A stretch of DNA of 64,000 nucleotides from Faecalicatena sp. Marseille-Q4148 (GTDB taxonomy: Bacteria > Bacillota > Clostridia > Lachnospirales > Lachnospiraceae), in NCBI GenBank assembly GCA_018228665.1, contig CP073692.1, forward strand, positions 1,996,046 to 2,060,045, written 5' to 3'. The notes below the pieces were generated by a model. The model made no database searches and was not told the DNA's origin. It was given only the letters and a program-made list of their open reading frames with translations. The position numbers and the translations under genes were made by a program. Positions 23,972 through 32,136 of the stretch are shown here, one piece after another. Each line of letters starts with the position of its first letter. Positions within the stretch are counted from its first letter, which is position 1.

Positions 23972-26650
23972 ATGGCACACGACAGGGAATTTCAAAGGAA
24001 GCGCAAAGATACCCGGATGCCGGTGCGTGATTCCCACGGGAAAGATCAACCGGCAGCCAGGCAGACCGAACAGGATTTTGACCTGCGCAGGGCACGGGAC
24101 ACCCCTTCTTCTGTCAACGGCAAGACACACAGGCAGGACATCCCTGTACAGACGGAATTTTCCCAGCTATCACCGGAAACACCGGTGTCCTTGCTGGAAC
24201 AGGGCGAGGCTTATGCAGCCGTTGGGGATGTTTTTTCGGATCGCTTTGAGATACCGGATGCTGCCGGAACAGAGTCCCCGACACAGGACAACGGACTAAG
24301 CAATTTCCGGCACGAGGTTTCCAGGCGTTCTCTTGTAACAGAGGATGTGACAGACCATGATACCGGACAATATGCACCTTCTTCCGAAGGATCAGCCCCA
24401 CCGAGCGGCACAGACAGATCCGGTCAGGAACATCGTTACCGGACACATCAGCATGGGAACAAATATCAGCAGCGTTTTCAGGAAGCGGCACAGGCGGAGG
24501 AACAGGCAGCACAAAAGGAAAAGGGTGTGGATAGCGAACCGCCGAAAACATCCAAGCTGGAATTTACTGCGGATGAACTGCCGCCGGAGACAAAGGATAA
24601 AAAGCTCACCCATGCAAGACGGAAGGCGGAACGGACTGCACAAAAAGCAGAGCAGGCACAAAATCGTCTGCCGGCCCGGAAGAAACTGCGCATGGAGACG
24701 GTTTCCGACCCGGAGACCGGAAAAGCCAAAAAACACTTAAAATTTGAAAAGGAGGTTAAATCCCAAAAGGCCCATGTAAAAGGACCTGTACCCCTGCGTC
24801 CGGTCAAGGCGGGCGCCAATACTGCTATTGGTTACGCTCATAAAAAGATTTATGAGGCAGAGGATGAAAATGTGGGGATCAAGGCAGCCCACCGCTTTGA
24901 ACTTGTGGGCGAGGCGGGGCTTCGCACGGCATATCACCGGCATAAAACTGCCCCCTACCGAAAGGCAGCGAAATTACAACAAAAATCAGCAAAGGCAAAC
25001 GCAAGACTTGCTTACCGGCAGGCTCTTAGCGACCACCCGGAGCTAAAAAAACATGCGATTGCCCGGATGTGGCAGAAACAAAAACTGAAAAGGCAGTATG
25101 CCAAGGCTGCCCGTGAAGCCGGGAAACAGGCAAAAAATGCCGCAGTCGCAACAGAGAGGGTCAGCGCCGGTATTGTCCATACGGTCAAACGGCACCCTGT
25201 AATCTGCCTTGTCCTCCTGCTCCTCCTTTTGGTAATTTTCCTGATCATGTCCCTGTTTTCTACATTCTCCAATATCGGAACCGGTGGTCTGGGAAGTCTG
25301 GCTGCTTCTACCTATCTTGCAGACGATCAGGACATCAATCAGGCGGAGCTTACCTATACCGAGTGGGAAACAGATCTGCAAATGGAAATAGACCGGGTGG
25401 AATCAGACCGCCCCGGCTATGACGAATACCGGTATAACCTGGGTGCGATCGAGCATGACCCGTATGTGCTGATGGGGTATCTGACTTCTGCTTATCAGGG
25501 ATTTACTTACGATGAAGTGGAAAGCGTGCTGCGGCAGCTTTTCCAGGAACAATATACCCTGTCCTTTTCAGAAGAAACTGAAATCCGTTACCGCACAGAA
25601 ACTTCCGTTGACCCGGAAACCGGGGAAGAAACCCAGGAGGAAGTGCCTTATGAATGGCGCATCTTAAATGTCAAGCTCACAGTCACACCTCTGGAAAACC
25701 TGGTCGTTTCCCGGATGAACGCAGACCAGAAAGAGATCTGCGAGATCCTGCTGCAGACAAAAGGAAACCGCCAGTATGTCAAAAATGTCTTTGGCACCAA
25801 CTGGCTTCCTTATGTGACCAGCTACTACGGCTACCGGGTACATCCCATCAGCGGGGAAAAGAACTATCACACCGGTGTGGACATCGGGATGCCGGAGGGC
25901 ACAGAGATCCTTGCCGGGCATGACGGAACAGTCACCCTTGCGGGAAATGCCGGCGGTTATGGCTTGTGTGTCGCTATTGAAGGCGAGGCATACGAAGGAC
26001 ATACCCTGACGACCAAATACGGGCACTGTTCCCAGATCCTTGTTTCTGCCGGGCAGGAGGTCAAAGCCGGGGATGTGATCGCAAAGGTTGGAAATACCGG
26101 AAATTCCACCGGTCCCCACCTGCATTTAGAGGTCCTGGTTGACGGTCAGTATTTGAATCCCCTGTATTTTGCCGATACCGGCGATACCAGCGAACGGCAC
26201 CTGCCGGAAGTTGGTTCAGGCGGCACAGGAAACTACTTTGATTATGACATTCCACCGGAAGCCCTTGCGGATGAACAGTTTGCCGCAATGATGGCCGAGG
26301 CGGAAAAATATCTTGGCTATCCGTATGTATGGGGAGGCGCAAGCCCTTCCACTTCCTTTGACTGTTCCGGCTATGTGTCCTGGGTGATCAACAACTGCGG
26401 CGTCGGCTGGAATTTCGGAAGGCTGACTGCGGACGGTCTTTTAGGTGTATGTACGCCGGTATCAAGCGCAGATGCAAAACCGGGCGACCTGATCTTCTTC
26501 CAGGGGACCTACAATACCAGCGGCGCAAGCCATGTAGGGATCTATGTAGGAAATGGAATGATGATCCACTGCGGAGACCCGATCTCTTATGCCAACATCA
26601 ATACAAGCTACTGGCAGCAGCACTTTTATACATTTGGGCGTCTGCCTTAA
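23972..26650 (+). CDS. Bifunctional cell-wall hydrolase of the transfer apparatus (M23 + NlpC/P60)
   Basis: The 892-residue protein has a ~405-residue charged cytoplasmic region and one membrane helix at about 408-430. A linker follows, then an M23/LytM peptidase domain (HTGVDIG near 633, GHCSQ, HLHLEV near 715). The C-terminal NlpC/P60 domain has FDCSGYVSWV with the catalytic Cys near 798, HVGIYVG and HCGDP. Such VirB1-like enzymes open peptidoglycan for the conjugation channel. ATG 23972 follows GGAGGTGAGAACA. From here on the base composition is less GC-rich and the hairpin family is absent, suggesting a recombination boundary in the ICE. Confidence 0.92.
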   Translation: MAHDREFQRKRKDTRMPVRDSHGKDQPAARQTEQDFDLRRARDTPSSVNGKTHRQDIPVQTEFSQLSPETPVSLLEQGEAYAAVGDVFSDRFEIPDAAGTESPTQDNGLSNFRHEVSRRSLVTEDVTDHDTGQYAPSSEGSAPPSGTDRSGQEHRYRTHQHGNKYQQRFQEAAQAEEQAAQKEKGVDSEPPKTSKLEFTADELPPETKDKKLTHARRKAERTAQKAEQAQNRLPARKKLRMETVSDPETGKAKKHLKFEKEVKSQKAHVKGPVPLRPVKAGANTAIGYAHKKIYEAEDENVGIKAAHRFELVGEAGLRTAYHRHKTAPYRKAAKLQQKSAKANARLAYRQALSDHPELKKHAIARMWQKQKLKRQYAKAAREAGKQAKNAAVATERVSAGIVHTVKRHPVICLVLLLLLLVIFLIMSLFSTFSNIGTGGLGSLAASTYLADDQDINQAELTYTEWETDLQMEIDRVESDRPGYDEYRYNLGAIEHDPYVLMGYLTSAYQGFTYDEVESVLRQLFQEQYTLSFSEETEIRYRTETSVDPETGEETQEEVPYEWRILNVKLTVTPLENLVVSRMNADQKEICEILLQTKGNRQYVKNVFGTNWLPYVTSYYGYRVHPISGEKNYHTGVDIGMPEGTEILAGHDGTVTLAGNAGGYGLCVAIEGEAYEGHTLTTKYGHCSQILVSAGQEVKAGDVIAKVGNTGNSTGPHLHLEVLVDGQYLNPLYFADTGDTSERHLPEVGSGGTGNYFDYDIPPEALADEQFAAMMAEAEKYLGYPYVWGGASPSTSFDCSGYVSWVINNCGVGWNFGRLTADGLLGVCTPVSSADAKPGDLIFFQGTYNTSGASHVGIYVGNGMMIHCGDPISYANINTSYWQQHFYTFGRLP

Positions 26651-26668
26651 CAGATTGGAGGTAATAAA

Positions 26669-26914
26669 TTGAATCCTAAAATTGAAAAACTGGAAAAGGA
26701 AATTGAAAAGACCAAAACAAAGATTGCGGAAATGCAGGCAAAGCTCCATAAGCTGGAGGAACAAAAAACGGAGCTGGAAAATACCGATTATGTGGCGGTG
26801 GCGCGCAGTTTCAAATTGACACCCCAGCAGCTTGCGGATTTTTTGAAATCACAGCAGGCAGCCCCTTCGGAAACTGTTTTACCGCAGGAGAAGGAGGATG
26901 TGCATGAGGCTTAA
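26669..26914 (+). CDS. DUF4315-family coiled-coil protein
   Basis: The 81-residue protein is an almost continuous coiled coil (MNPKIEKLEKEIEKTKTKI...), followed by the TPQQLADFLKSQ motif typical of DUF4315 proteins in Tn1549-like ICEs. The start is TTG 26669 after TGGAGGTAATAAA. Its end overlaps the next gene by 11 nt. Its function is unknown; it always lies between the NlpC/P60 and CD1107 genes. Confidence 0.8.
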   Translation: MNPKIEKLEKEIEKTKTKIAEMQAKLHKLEEQKTELENTDYVAVARSFKLTPQQLADFLKSQQAAPSETVLPQEKEDVHEA

Positions 26915-27872
26915 AAAACTTTCTTTGGTTATGGCACTTACGCTGATGGTAAGTGCCATTTTTTTACCCATAACTGCCTATGCCGGAGGTGCGGAAGATA
27001 CCACGCCGCCAACGCTTACAGCTTCTCTTAAAGGTGACACCTTAAACATTGAAAGCAGCGATGATATTTCCGGCGTAGAGGCGGTATTTGTCAATGAGAA
27101 ACCGATTGCTTCCCTGTCTGACGGAAAAGCGTCTGTTCCGCTGAAAGATTATGCGGGGCCGGAAAAGCAGGTCAGTATATATGCAAGAGACTTTGCCGGA
27201 AATTGTTCGGAACCGGTAAAACTGGATAATCCGTATTACAAAGAACCGAATTCTGATGAAAATACCTCTGGAATCCAGGATGGAGCATTTACCCCTGAAG
27301 GCACCGGAACGGTGCAGGACAATATCAATGGCAAGGATGGCGAAAAGCAGTTTTATACCATTACGACAGATGCAGGAAATATATTTTATCTGGTGATTGA
27401 CGGAAAGCGTGACAGCAACAATGTCTATTTCCTAAATGGGGTCACGGAATCTGATCTGATGGTGTTGGCTGAAAAGGACAACGGCAGCATGAGTGGGATT
27501 CCTAAAGAGGAAACCTGTGTCTGTACGGAGAAATGTGAGGCCGGGAATGTCAATACAAACTGTCCGGTCTGCAAAAACAAGCTGACAGGATGTACTGGAA
27601 AGGAAAAACCGGTGGAAGCAGATAAAACGGAAGAACCAGAAAAACCAAAGAAAGATAACGGCAGTACCGGTGCAATTATCTTTATCATTGTAGCTCTGCT
27701 TGCAGTCAGTGGTATCGGATATTATGTGAAAATCGTGCGTCCAAAACAGCAGGCCGAAGATGATGAGGAATTTGAAGATGATGGTTACGGGGAAGGTTTT
27801 GACCCGGAAGAAGCATACGGAGAGCCAGAATATCTTTCCGAGGACGATTTTGACGATAAAGACGGCAAGTAA
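26904..27872 (+). CDS. CD1107-family (DUF4366) surface protein
   Basis: The 322-residue protein has a signal peptide (MRLKKLSLVMALTLMVSAIF..., cleavage near AYA-GG) and an extracellular Ig-like part, TPPTLTASLKGDTLNIES. It continues with FYTITTDAGNIFYLVIDG, a Cys cluster (CVCTEKCEAGN ... CPVCKNKLTGC), one membrane helix (about 253-273) and an acidic cytoplasmic tail. This is the CD1107 layout, probably a mating-channel surface component. ATG 26904 is 8 nt after GGAGG. Confidence 0.85.
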   Translation: MRLKKLSLVMALTLMVSAIFLPITAYAGGAEDTTPPTLTASLKGDTLNIESSDDISGVEAVFVNEKPIASLSDGKASVPLKDYAGPEKQVSIYARDFAGNCSEPVKLDNPYYKEPNSDENTSGIQDGAFTPEGTGTVQDNINGKDGEKQFYTITTDAGNIFYLVIDGKRDSNNVYFLNGVTESDLMVLAEKDNGSMSGIPKEETCVCTEKCEAGNVNTNCPVCKNKLTGCTGKEKPVEADKTEEPEKPKKDNGSTGAIIFIIVALLAVSGIGYYVKIVRPKQQAEDDEEFEDDGYGEGFDPEEAYGEPEYLSEDDFDDKDGK

Positions 27873-27899
27873 GGATTGCCTTGAAAATTATCTTTTGGT

Positions 27900-27929
27900 G
27901 CAGGTGCGGGAGGAATCTTTCGCACCTGC
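27900..27929 (+). repeat. Intergenic 9-bp hairpin
   Basis: GCAGGTGCG (27900-27908) pairs with CGCACCTGC (27921-27929) in the 76-nt gap before the next gene. There is no U tract, so it is more likely an RNA-stability or processing hairpin than a terminator. Confidence 0.6.
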
Positions 27930-27948
27930 TGTTTACAAGGAGGATTTT

Positions 27949-28431
27949 ATGATAAACACCATTATTTCTATTCCCGGCTATGTCCATCTTTACCGTTCGC
28001 TTTTGCGGTTCTACGATATGCCGGAAAATGAGGTCAGGGAAATGCTGTATCTTCTGAATACGGCAAACCTGGACTGTTACGAGTATTATCACCCGGACCG
28101 CAGTGTGATCCAGAGCGGACCGGTAGCTTTTTGCGGATGGCTGGAAACGAAAGACTGCCGCCCTTATCGTACAGAGGTGCAGCTTTACAAATCGCTTCTG
28201 TTTTTGAAACGCAGCATTGACCGTGACCTAATCGTATCAGCTCAGAGGGAGGCTCTGCAAACCCTTCGCTGTATCATCTCCAATCTGGAATACCGCTTTT
28301 ATAAAGCCTATGGTATGGAGATCGAGGACAAACGCACGGTATATGGAGAATGTACTTACCGTCTGGTTCCCAGGGAGGACGAACCCAGCGTGTGCCTGAT
28401 GCACGACTGGATCTACCTGCCGAGTGCTTAA
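27949..28431 (+). CDS. Conserved ICE protein of unknown function
   Basis: The 160-residue soluble protein (MINTIISIPGYVHLYRSLLRFYDM...) has no motif I can name. It is rich in Leu, Tyr and Arg and appears all-helical in the middle, with a C-terminal YGECTYRLVPREDEPSVCLM strand region. ATG 27949 follows AAGGAGGATTTT. It is the last gene of the cell-wall hydrolase/CD1107 group and is followed by a strong hairpin. A role in transfer is inferred from location only. Confidence 0.55.
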   Translation: MINTIISIPGYVHLYRSLLRFYDMPENEVREMLYLLNTANLDCYEYYHPDRSVIQSGPVAFCGWLETKDCRPYRTEVQLYKSLLFLKRSIDRDLIVSAQREALQTLRCIISNLEYRFYKAYGMEIEDKRTVYGECTYRLVPREDEPSVCLMHDWIYLPSA

Positions 28432-28433
28432 AA

Positions 28434-28475
28434 TGTCCCGAATAATACACAATATTCGGGACAAAATTATTTCTT
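28434..28475 (+). terminator. Terminator-like hairpin
   Basis: An 11-bp perfect stem, TGTCCCGAATA/TATTCGGGACA (28434-28463), is followed by AAATTATTTCTTT. It starts 2 nt after the preceding stop and separates the transfer operon from the AlbA regulator. Confidence 0.7.
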
Positions 28476-28653
28476 TCTAACCACTGAACAGAAAATTTGG
28501 TTAGATTATATCCCGAAGTCCTTTGAATCAGCTTGAAAGACAGTTAACACAGATCGTATCAATCCATCGTTCTTTCAGTTTCTATTCTACTTTTCATTTT
28601 TCTAACCACCATTCTAACCAACGGTTGACAAGAATGGTTAGAATGGTTAGAAT
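28475..28653 (+). promoter_or_regulatory. Promoter and TTCTAACCA operator cluster of the AlbA-type regulator
   Basis: A consensus promoter, TTGACA (28625-28630), 17-nt spacer and TAGAAT (28648-28653), precedes the gene. Six copies of TTCTAACCA or its complement occur: 28475, 28498, 28600, 28612, 28635 and 28644. The last two overlap the spacer and -10. This looks like an autoregulatory operator array. Confidence 0.75.
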
Positions 28654-28672
28654 ATTTACAGGAGGCGATGAG

Positions 28673-29986
28673 ATGATTTTTCAGGAAAGCGAAACTGTGG
28701 AATTGAAGTCGATCGTAGTAGACGACATAAAGAAGGAAATAATTGCATTTGCAAATTGTGAAGGCGGAAAACTGTATATCGGGGTTCAGGATGATGGAAC
28801 CATAATTGGCGTAGAGGACCCGGATGGAACTGCCTTGCAGATTAGCAACATGGTCCGGGATGCTATCAAACCGGATCTTACAATGTTCCTGCATTATGAA
28901 ACATTGAATGAAGATGGGAAACAGATTGTTGCTGTTAATATTCAGCAGGGAACAGAACGGCCTTATTATGTTGCAAAAAAAGGATTGCGTCCAGAAGGTG
29001 TGTTTGTTCGTCAGGGATATTCGTCTGTACCGGCTACCAATACTGCAATCCGCCGTATGATCAAGGAGACAGACGGCGACCATTTTGAGGAGATGCGGTC
29101 TCTGGAACAGAATTTAACTTTTGAGGCAGCCAAGAAAGAATTTTCCAAAAGAAATGTATTATTTGGGGAAGCCCAGATGAAAACATTGGGAATTATGACC
29201 CATGACGGAGTTTATACAAATCTTGGACTTTTGTTGTCCGATCAGTGTGTGCACACAATTAGGGTAGCTGCCTTTGAGGGAACAACACAAAATCAGTTTA
29301 AGGATCGAAAAGAATTTTCCGGTTCTTTGTTCCAGCAGATGGATGAAGTTTATGATTATATTGATTTCCGAAATCAGACACATTCCACTTTTCAAAAGTT
29401 ATACCGGATCGATCAGAGAGATTACCCGGAAACTGCGGTCAGAGAAGCACTTCTGAATCTGCTTGTGCATCGTGAATATTCTTTCCGGGCAAGCACTTTT
29501 ATCAGTCTATACGAAGATCGGCTTGAATTTACTTCGATTGGAGGACTTGTAAGCGGTGTGACATTAAACGATGTTTTGATGGGCATTTCCGTATGCCGAA
29601 ACATGAAACTGGCAAATGTCTTTTACCGATTGGAATTGATTGAAGCATACGGAACCGGAATACTGAAGATGAATGAAGCCTATTCGGGAACCGGAAAGGA
29701 GCCTAAGATTGAGATTTCCGACAATGCTTTTAAGATCATTCTTCCAAATCTGAATGTTAATGCCGATCAGGAAAAGCAGACTGCAAATAAACCCGAACAA
29801 CACTTAGCGGAAGAAGCAGTAATCAATCTGGCAAAGCGGCAAGGCACTTTCACAAGAAAAGATATAGAAAAGGAACTGGAAATCAGCCAGACAGCATGTG
29901 GACGACTATTAAGGCGGATGATAGAAAGAAAACAAATCGTGCAGGAAGGCAAAGGAAAAAATACCCATTACCGTATTTTGGAGTAA
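28673..29986 (+). CDS. AlbA_2/Schlafen-type DNA-binding regulator
   Basis: The 437-residue protein begins with an AlbA_2 domain (ESETVELKSIVVDDIKKEII, AFANCEGGKLYIGVQDDG, PYYVAKKGLRPEGVFVRQG). A GHKL-like helicase-associated module follows (REALLNLLVHREY, GIGGLVSGVTL-type region, EAYGTGILKM), and a C-terminal winged helix has GTFTRKDIEKELEISQTACG. Proteins of this build act as transcriptional regulators or anti-phage factors. ATG 28673 has GGAGG 7 nt upstream; the long upstream in-frame extension covers the promoter and is not coding. Repeats in its promoter suggest self-regulation. Confidence 0.85.
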   Translation: MIFQESETVELKSIVVDDIKKEIIAFANCEGGKLYIGVQDDGTIIGVEDPDGTALQISNMVRDAIKPDLTMFLHYETLNEDGKQIVAVNIQQGTERPYYVAKKGLRPEGVFVRQGYSSVPATNTAIRRMIKETDGDHFEEMRSLEQNLTFEAAKKEFSKRNVLFGEAQMKTLGIMTHDGVYTNLGLLLSDQCVHTIRVAAFEGTTQNQFKDRKEFSGSLFQQMDEVYDYIDFRNQTHSTFQKLYRIDQRDYPETAVREALLNLLVHREYSFRASTFISLYEDRLEFTSIGGLVSGVTLNDVLMGISVCRNMKLANVFYRLELIEAYGTGILKMNEAYSGTGKEPKIEISDNAFKIILPNLNVNADQEKQTANKPEQHLAEEAVINLAKRQGTFTRKDIEKELEISQTACGRLLRRMIERKQIVQEGKGKNTHYRILE

Positions 29987-30001
29987 TCAGAATTTGAGAG
30001 A

Positions 30002-30032
30002 AACGAGGACTTGATACAGCCCTCGTTTTTTC
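30002..30032 (+). terminator. Terminator after the AlbA-type regulator
   Basis: AACGAGG (30002-30008) pairs with CCTCGTT (30021-30027) and runs into TTTTTC. Confidence 0.85.
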
Positions 30033-30053
30033 TATGCCATTTTAAGGAAAGAG

Positions 30054-30380
30054 GTGATCATTATCACACAAAATGAAGTCAATGCCGTTTTTGACGAACA
30101 GGTACGGCTCTGTGCTGATACCTTGAAGCGAAAAACCAAAGAATACACCGGGGATGACCCGGACCGGCTGGGAGCATTTAAGGCAGCGGCAGCTTTACAG
30201 CATACAACGCCCCAGCGTGCCCTTGCCGGTATGCTGGCAAAGCATATTGTTTCTCTGTACGATATGTGCTTTGACGAGGAAGCGGTTTACCCGATGGACA
30301 CATGGAATGAAAAGATTACAGACAGTCTGAACTATCTGTTCTTACTGAAAGCGATTGTAAAGGAGGGACATACCAATTAA
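30054..30380 (+). CDS. DUF1599-like (nucleotide-modification-associated) protein
   Basis: The ~106-residue helical protein has the pattern KRKTKEYTGDDPDRLGAF, AGMLAKHIVSLYDM and WNEKITDSLNYLFLLKAI, similar to DUF1599/Nmad1 and to MazG-type nucleotide hydrolases. It is coupled to ThyX and dUTPase genes, supporting a role in deoxynucleotide metabolism (inference). The frame opens at GTG 30054, which overlaps the extended SD AAAGAGGTGATC. By SD spacing the initiator may instead be ATT 30060 or ATC 30063. Its stop overlaps the ThyX start. Confidence 0.55.
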   Translation: MIIITQNEVNAVFDEQVRLCADTLKRKTKEYTGDDPDRLGAFKAAAALQHTTPQRALAGMLAKHIVSLYDMCFDEEAVYPMDTWNEKITDSLNYLFLLKAIVKEGHTN

Positions 30381-31143
30381 ACAGATTGAAGTAAAAATTT
30401 TGAACTGCCAGGCGGTAGCGGAAGCAGAAAAAAACATGGTCTTTGCGGCAAGGCTTACTCAGCAGGGACATAAGATTGCCTCAATGAACGACCTGATGGA
30501 GCTCTACGAAAAATCATTCAGCGTTCAGACAGTAGCAGCTATGGGGGCGCTTCCCCATCCTACCATTCAGAAATTTGCGGTGATCACGGTAGCCATTGTC
30601 GGCGCCAGCAGGCGTTTTCTGGCGCAGATCACCCGCCACCAGAACGAAGTAAAATTTATGAGTGCATCGCTGCAGTACAGCAACTATACGGGACAAGCGG
30701 ATTTCGCTGTCCCGTATTCTATTATGACGGCTCCGGCTGTGGTACAGGAGCTGTACTTAAAAAGCTGTCATGAAAGCATGAAATGTTATGAAGCCCTGTG
30801 CACTGCCGGAAGCGGGCACGATGCGGCCGGATATGCCACGCCCCAGGGATTGCGGAATGTGCTGCTCATCAGCGCTACCCCTTATCAGTGGAAACATATC
30901 ATCAGCCAGCGGGTATGTCGGAGAAATACAGATGAAACAAGGATCGTGCTGTTAAAGGTCTGGAAAGAACTTTATGACCTAAGCCCTGCCTTGTTTGCCC
31001 CGTCACTGACCGGATCTTTCTGTCAGATGGATCGATGTCTGGAAGGGAAAATGACCTGCGGGCGAAAACTGCAGGCAGATATGACGCCAGAGGATATTTT
31101 AGAAAAAGATTATCCTGCTCTTTGGGAAGGAGGCTGCCGATGA
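30376..31143 (+). CDS. thyX: FAD-dependent thymidylate synthase (ThyX), probable AUU start
   Basis: ThyX makes dTMP from dUMP using FAD and methylene-tetrahydrofolate. Visible are RHQNEVKFMSASLQYSNYTG, a variant of the RHR-x7-S flavin/nucleotide motif, and QWKHIISQRVCRRNTDETR near the C-terminus. The recognisable N-terminus KQIEVKILNCQAVAEAEKN begins at ATT 30376. That codon overlaps the preceding stop (ATTAA) and lies 9 nt after AGGAGG. An in-frame TAA at 30358 rules out an earlier start, and the first standard codon, TTG 30400, has no good SD and would truncate this region. Length is ~255 residues. Confidence 0.82.
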   Translation: MKQIEVKILNCQAVAEAEKNMVFAARLTQQGHKIASMNDLMELYEKSFSVQTVAAMGALPHPTIQKFAVITVAIVGASRRFLAQITRHQNEVKFMSASLQYSNYTGQADFAVPYSIMTAPAVVQELYLKSCHESMKCYEALCTAGSGHDAAGYATPQGLRNVLLISATPYQWKHIISQRVCRRNTDETRIVLLKVWKELYDLSPALFAPSLTGSFCQMDRCLEGKMTCGRKLQADMTPEDILEKDYPALWEGGCR

Positions 31144-31553
31144 AAATAAAACTGATCGACTTTGGCGTATCGGAGCACCAGCGTCCTTACCGTCCGCATG
31201 GCAATGATGCCGGAGCGGATGTTTATCTGCCCTATGACTGTACCTTACAGCCCGGAGAAATCGCCAAAATTCCTCTTGGTTTTGGACTGGAAATACCGGA
31301 TGGATATGCGGGATATATCTTTCCCCGTACCAGCATGGCGGTAAAAGGTCTGGTCTGTGAACTGCCGCCTGTGGATTCCGGTTACCGTGGAGAGATCCAT
31401 GCAATCATCAGCAATGTAAGCAATCAGGCGCAGTCTCTTTTTAAGGGAGCCCGTATCGGGCAGCTTGTGATCACGCCAATCGTTATTGCGGATTTTGTAA
31501 CAGATCTGGGAACAGAGCGAGGAACCGGCAGCTTTGGCAGTACCGGCGAATAG
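31140..31553 (+). CDS. dut: dUTPase
   Basis: The 137-residue trimeric-type dUTPase has the five motifs: GNDAGADVYLP (1), FPRTSMAVKG (2), PPVDSGYRGEIHAII (3, catalytic Asp), KGARIGQLVI (4) and RGTGSFGSTG (5). It converts dUTP to dUMP, the substrate of ThyX, whose gene it overlaps by 4 nt (ATGA). Together with the DUF1599-like gene it forms a small thymidylate-supply operon. The start follows GGAAGGAGGCTGCCG. Confidence 0.92.
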   Translation: MKIKLIDFGVSEHQRPYRPHGNDAGADVYLPYDCTLQPGEIAKIPLGFGLEIPDGYAGYIFPRTSMAVKGLVCELPPVDSGYRGEIHAIISNVSNQAQSLFKGARIGQLVITPIVIADFVTDLGTERGTGSFGSTGE

Positions 31554-31560
31554 AAAAAGG

Positions 31561-31580
31561 CTGTTTGGGGAACAGTTTTT
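31561..31580 (+). terminator. Terminator after dut
   Basis: CTGTT (31561-31565) pairs with AACAG (31571-31575), followed by TTTTT. An A run precedes it, so it may work in both directions. Confidence 0.65.
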
Positions 31581-31644
31581 GAATACTTATCGGTATAGGG
31601 AGCGGACATTTCGAGAACATTATAAAATATAATAAAGAAAGTCG

Positions 31645-31674
31645 CGAAAAAAGCGGCCATTACCGTGACCGCTT
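31645..31674 (-). terminator. Terminator of the XRE regulator
   Basis: On the minus strand AAGCGG(TCA)...(TGG)CCGCTT overlaps the stop codon and runs into TTTT. Confidence 0.7.
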
Positions 31675-31987
31675 ACTTTCTGCTATTGAGTTCTTTCATA
31701 ATACCGAGGATATATTGCATGGATTGAGGATCAAGCTGTCTTGCCTCTGCAATGAATTCCTTCAAGGTTTCCGGGTAGGTATTTCCTTCATCAAAGAATT
31801 CCTGCGGAGTCACACCCAGATATTCGCAGATGTAGAAAAAAGACTGCATAGCGGGAAGTGACTTTTTATTCTCAATATTATTGATGTAGTTGTTTGCCTG
31901 ACCTAACGATAAAGACATATCGCGTGCGGAAACTCCTTTTTGTGTCCGCAGCCTCGCTAATCGTTCCGGGACAAAATCTTCATACAT
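31673..31987 (-). CDS. XRE-family transcriptional regulator
   Basis: The 104-residue protein has an N-terminal helix-turn-helix (RLARLRTQKGVSARDMSLSL then GQANNYINNIENKKSLPAM) and a C-terminal helical dimerisation part. The start ATG 31987 follows GGGAGGTGAAGGTG; the longer frame to 32044 has no SD. It is divergent from the SLOG gene, and the shared upstream region carries a 10-bp inverted motif (32007-32016 and 32081-32090), the likely operator. Confidence 0.88.
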   Translation of the reverse strand: MYEDFVPERLARLRTQKGVSARDMSLSLGQANNYINNIENKKSLPAMQSFFYICEYLGVTPQEFFDEGNTYPETLKEFIAEARQLDPQSMQYILGIMKELNSRK

Positions 31988-32006
31988 CACCTTCACCTCC
32001 CATTCT

Positions 32007-32093
32007 GTAATAGATTGTACCTTACACCTCCTTATTATCCGCAAAGGGAAAAGGGGTATTATCGTTGACTTGCTAAATGAAATCTATTACTAT
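32007..32093. promoter_or_regulatory. Divergent promoter region with 10-bp inverted motif
   Basis: GTAATAGATT (32007-32016) and its exact complement AATCTATTAC (32081-32090) flank the divergent start region. On the plus strand TTGACT (32065-32070), a 17-nt spacer and TACTAT (32088-32093) form the SLOG-gene promoter, its -10 overlapping the motif. A role as XRE operators is inferred. Confidence 0.65.
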
Positions 32094-32136
32094 ATGAAAA
32101 GTGAAGAATTTTACCTATCAGATGGAGGGATGACCG

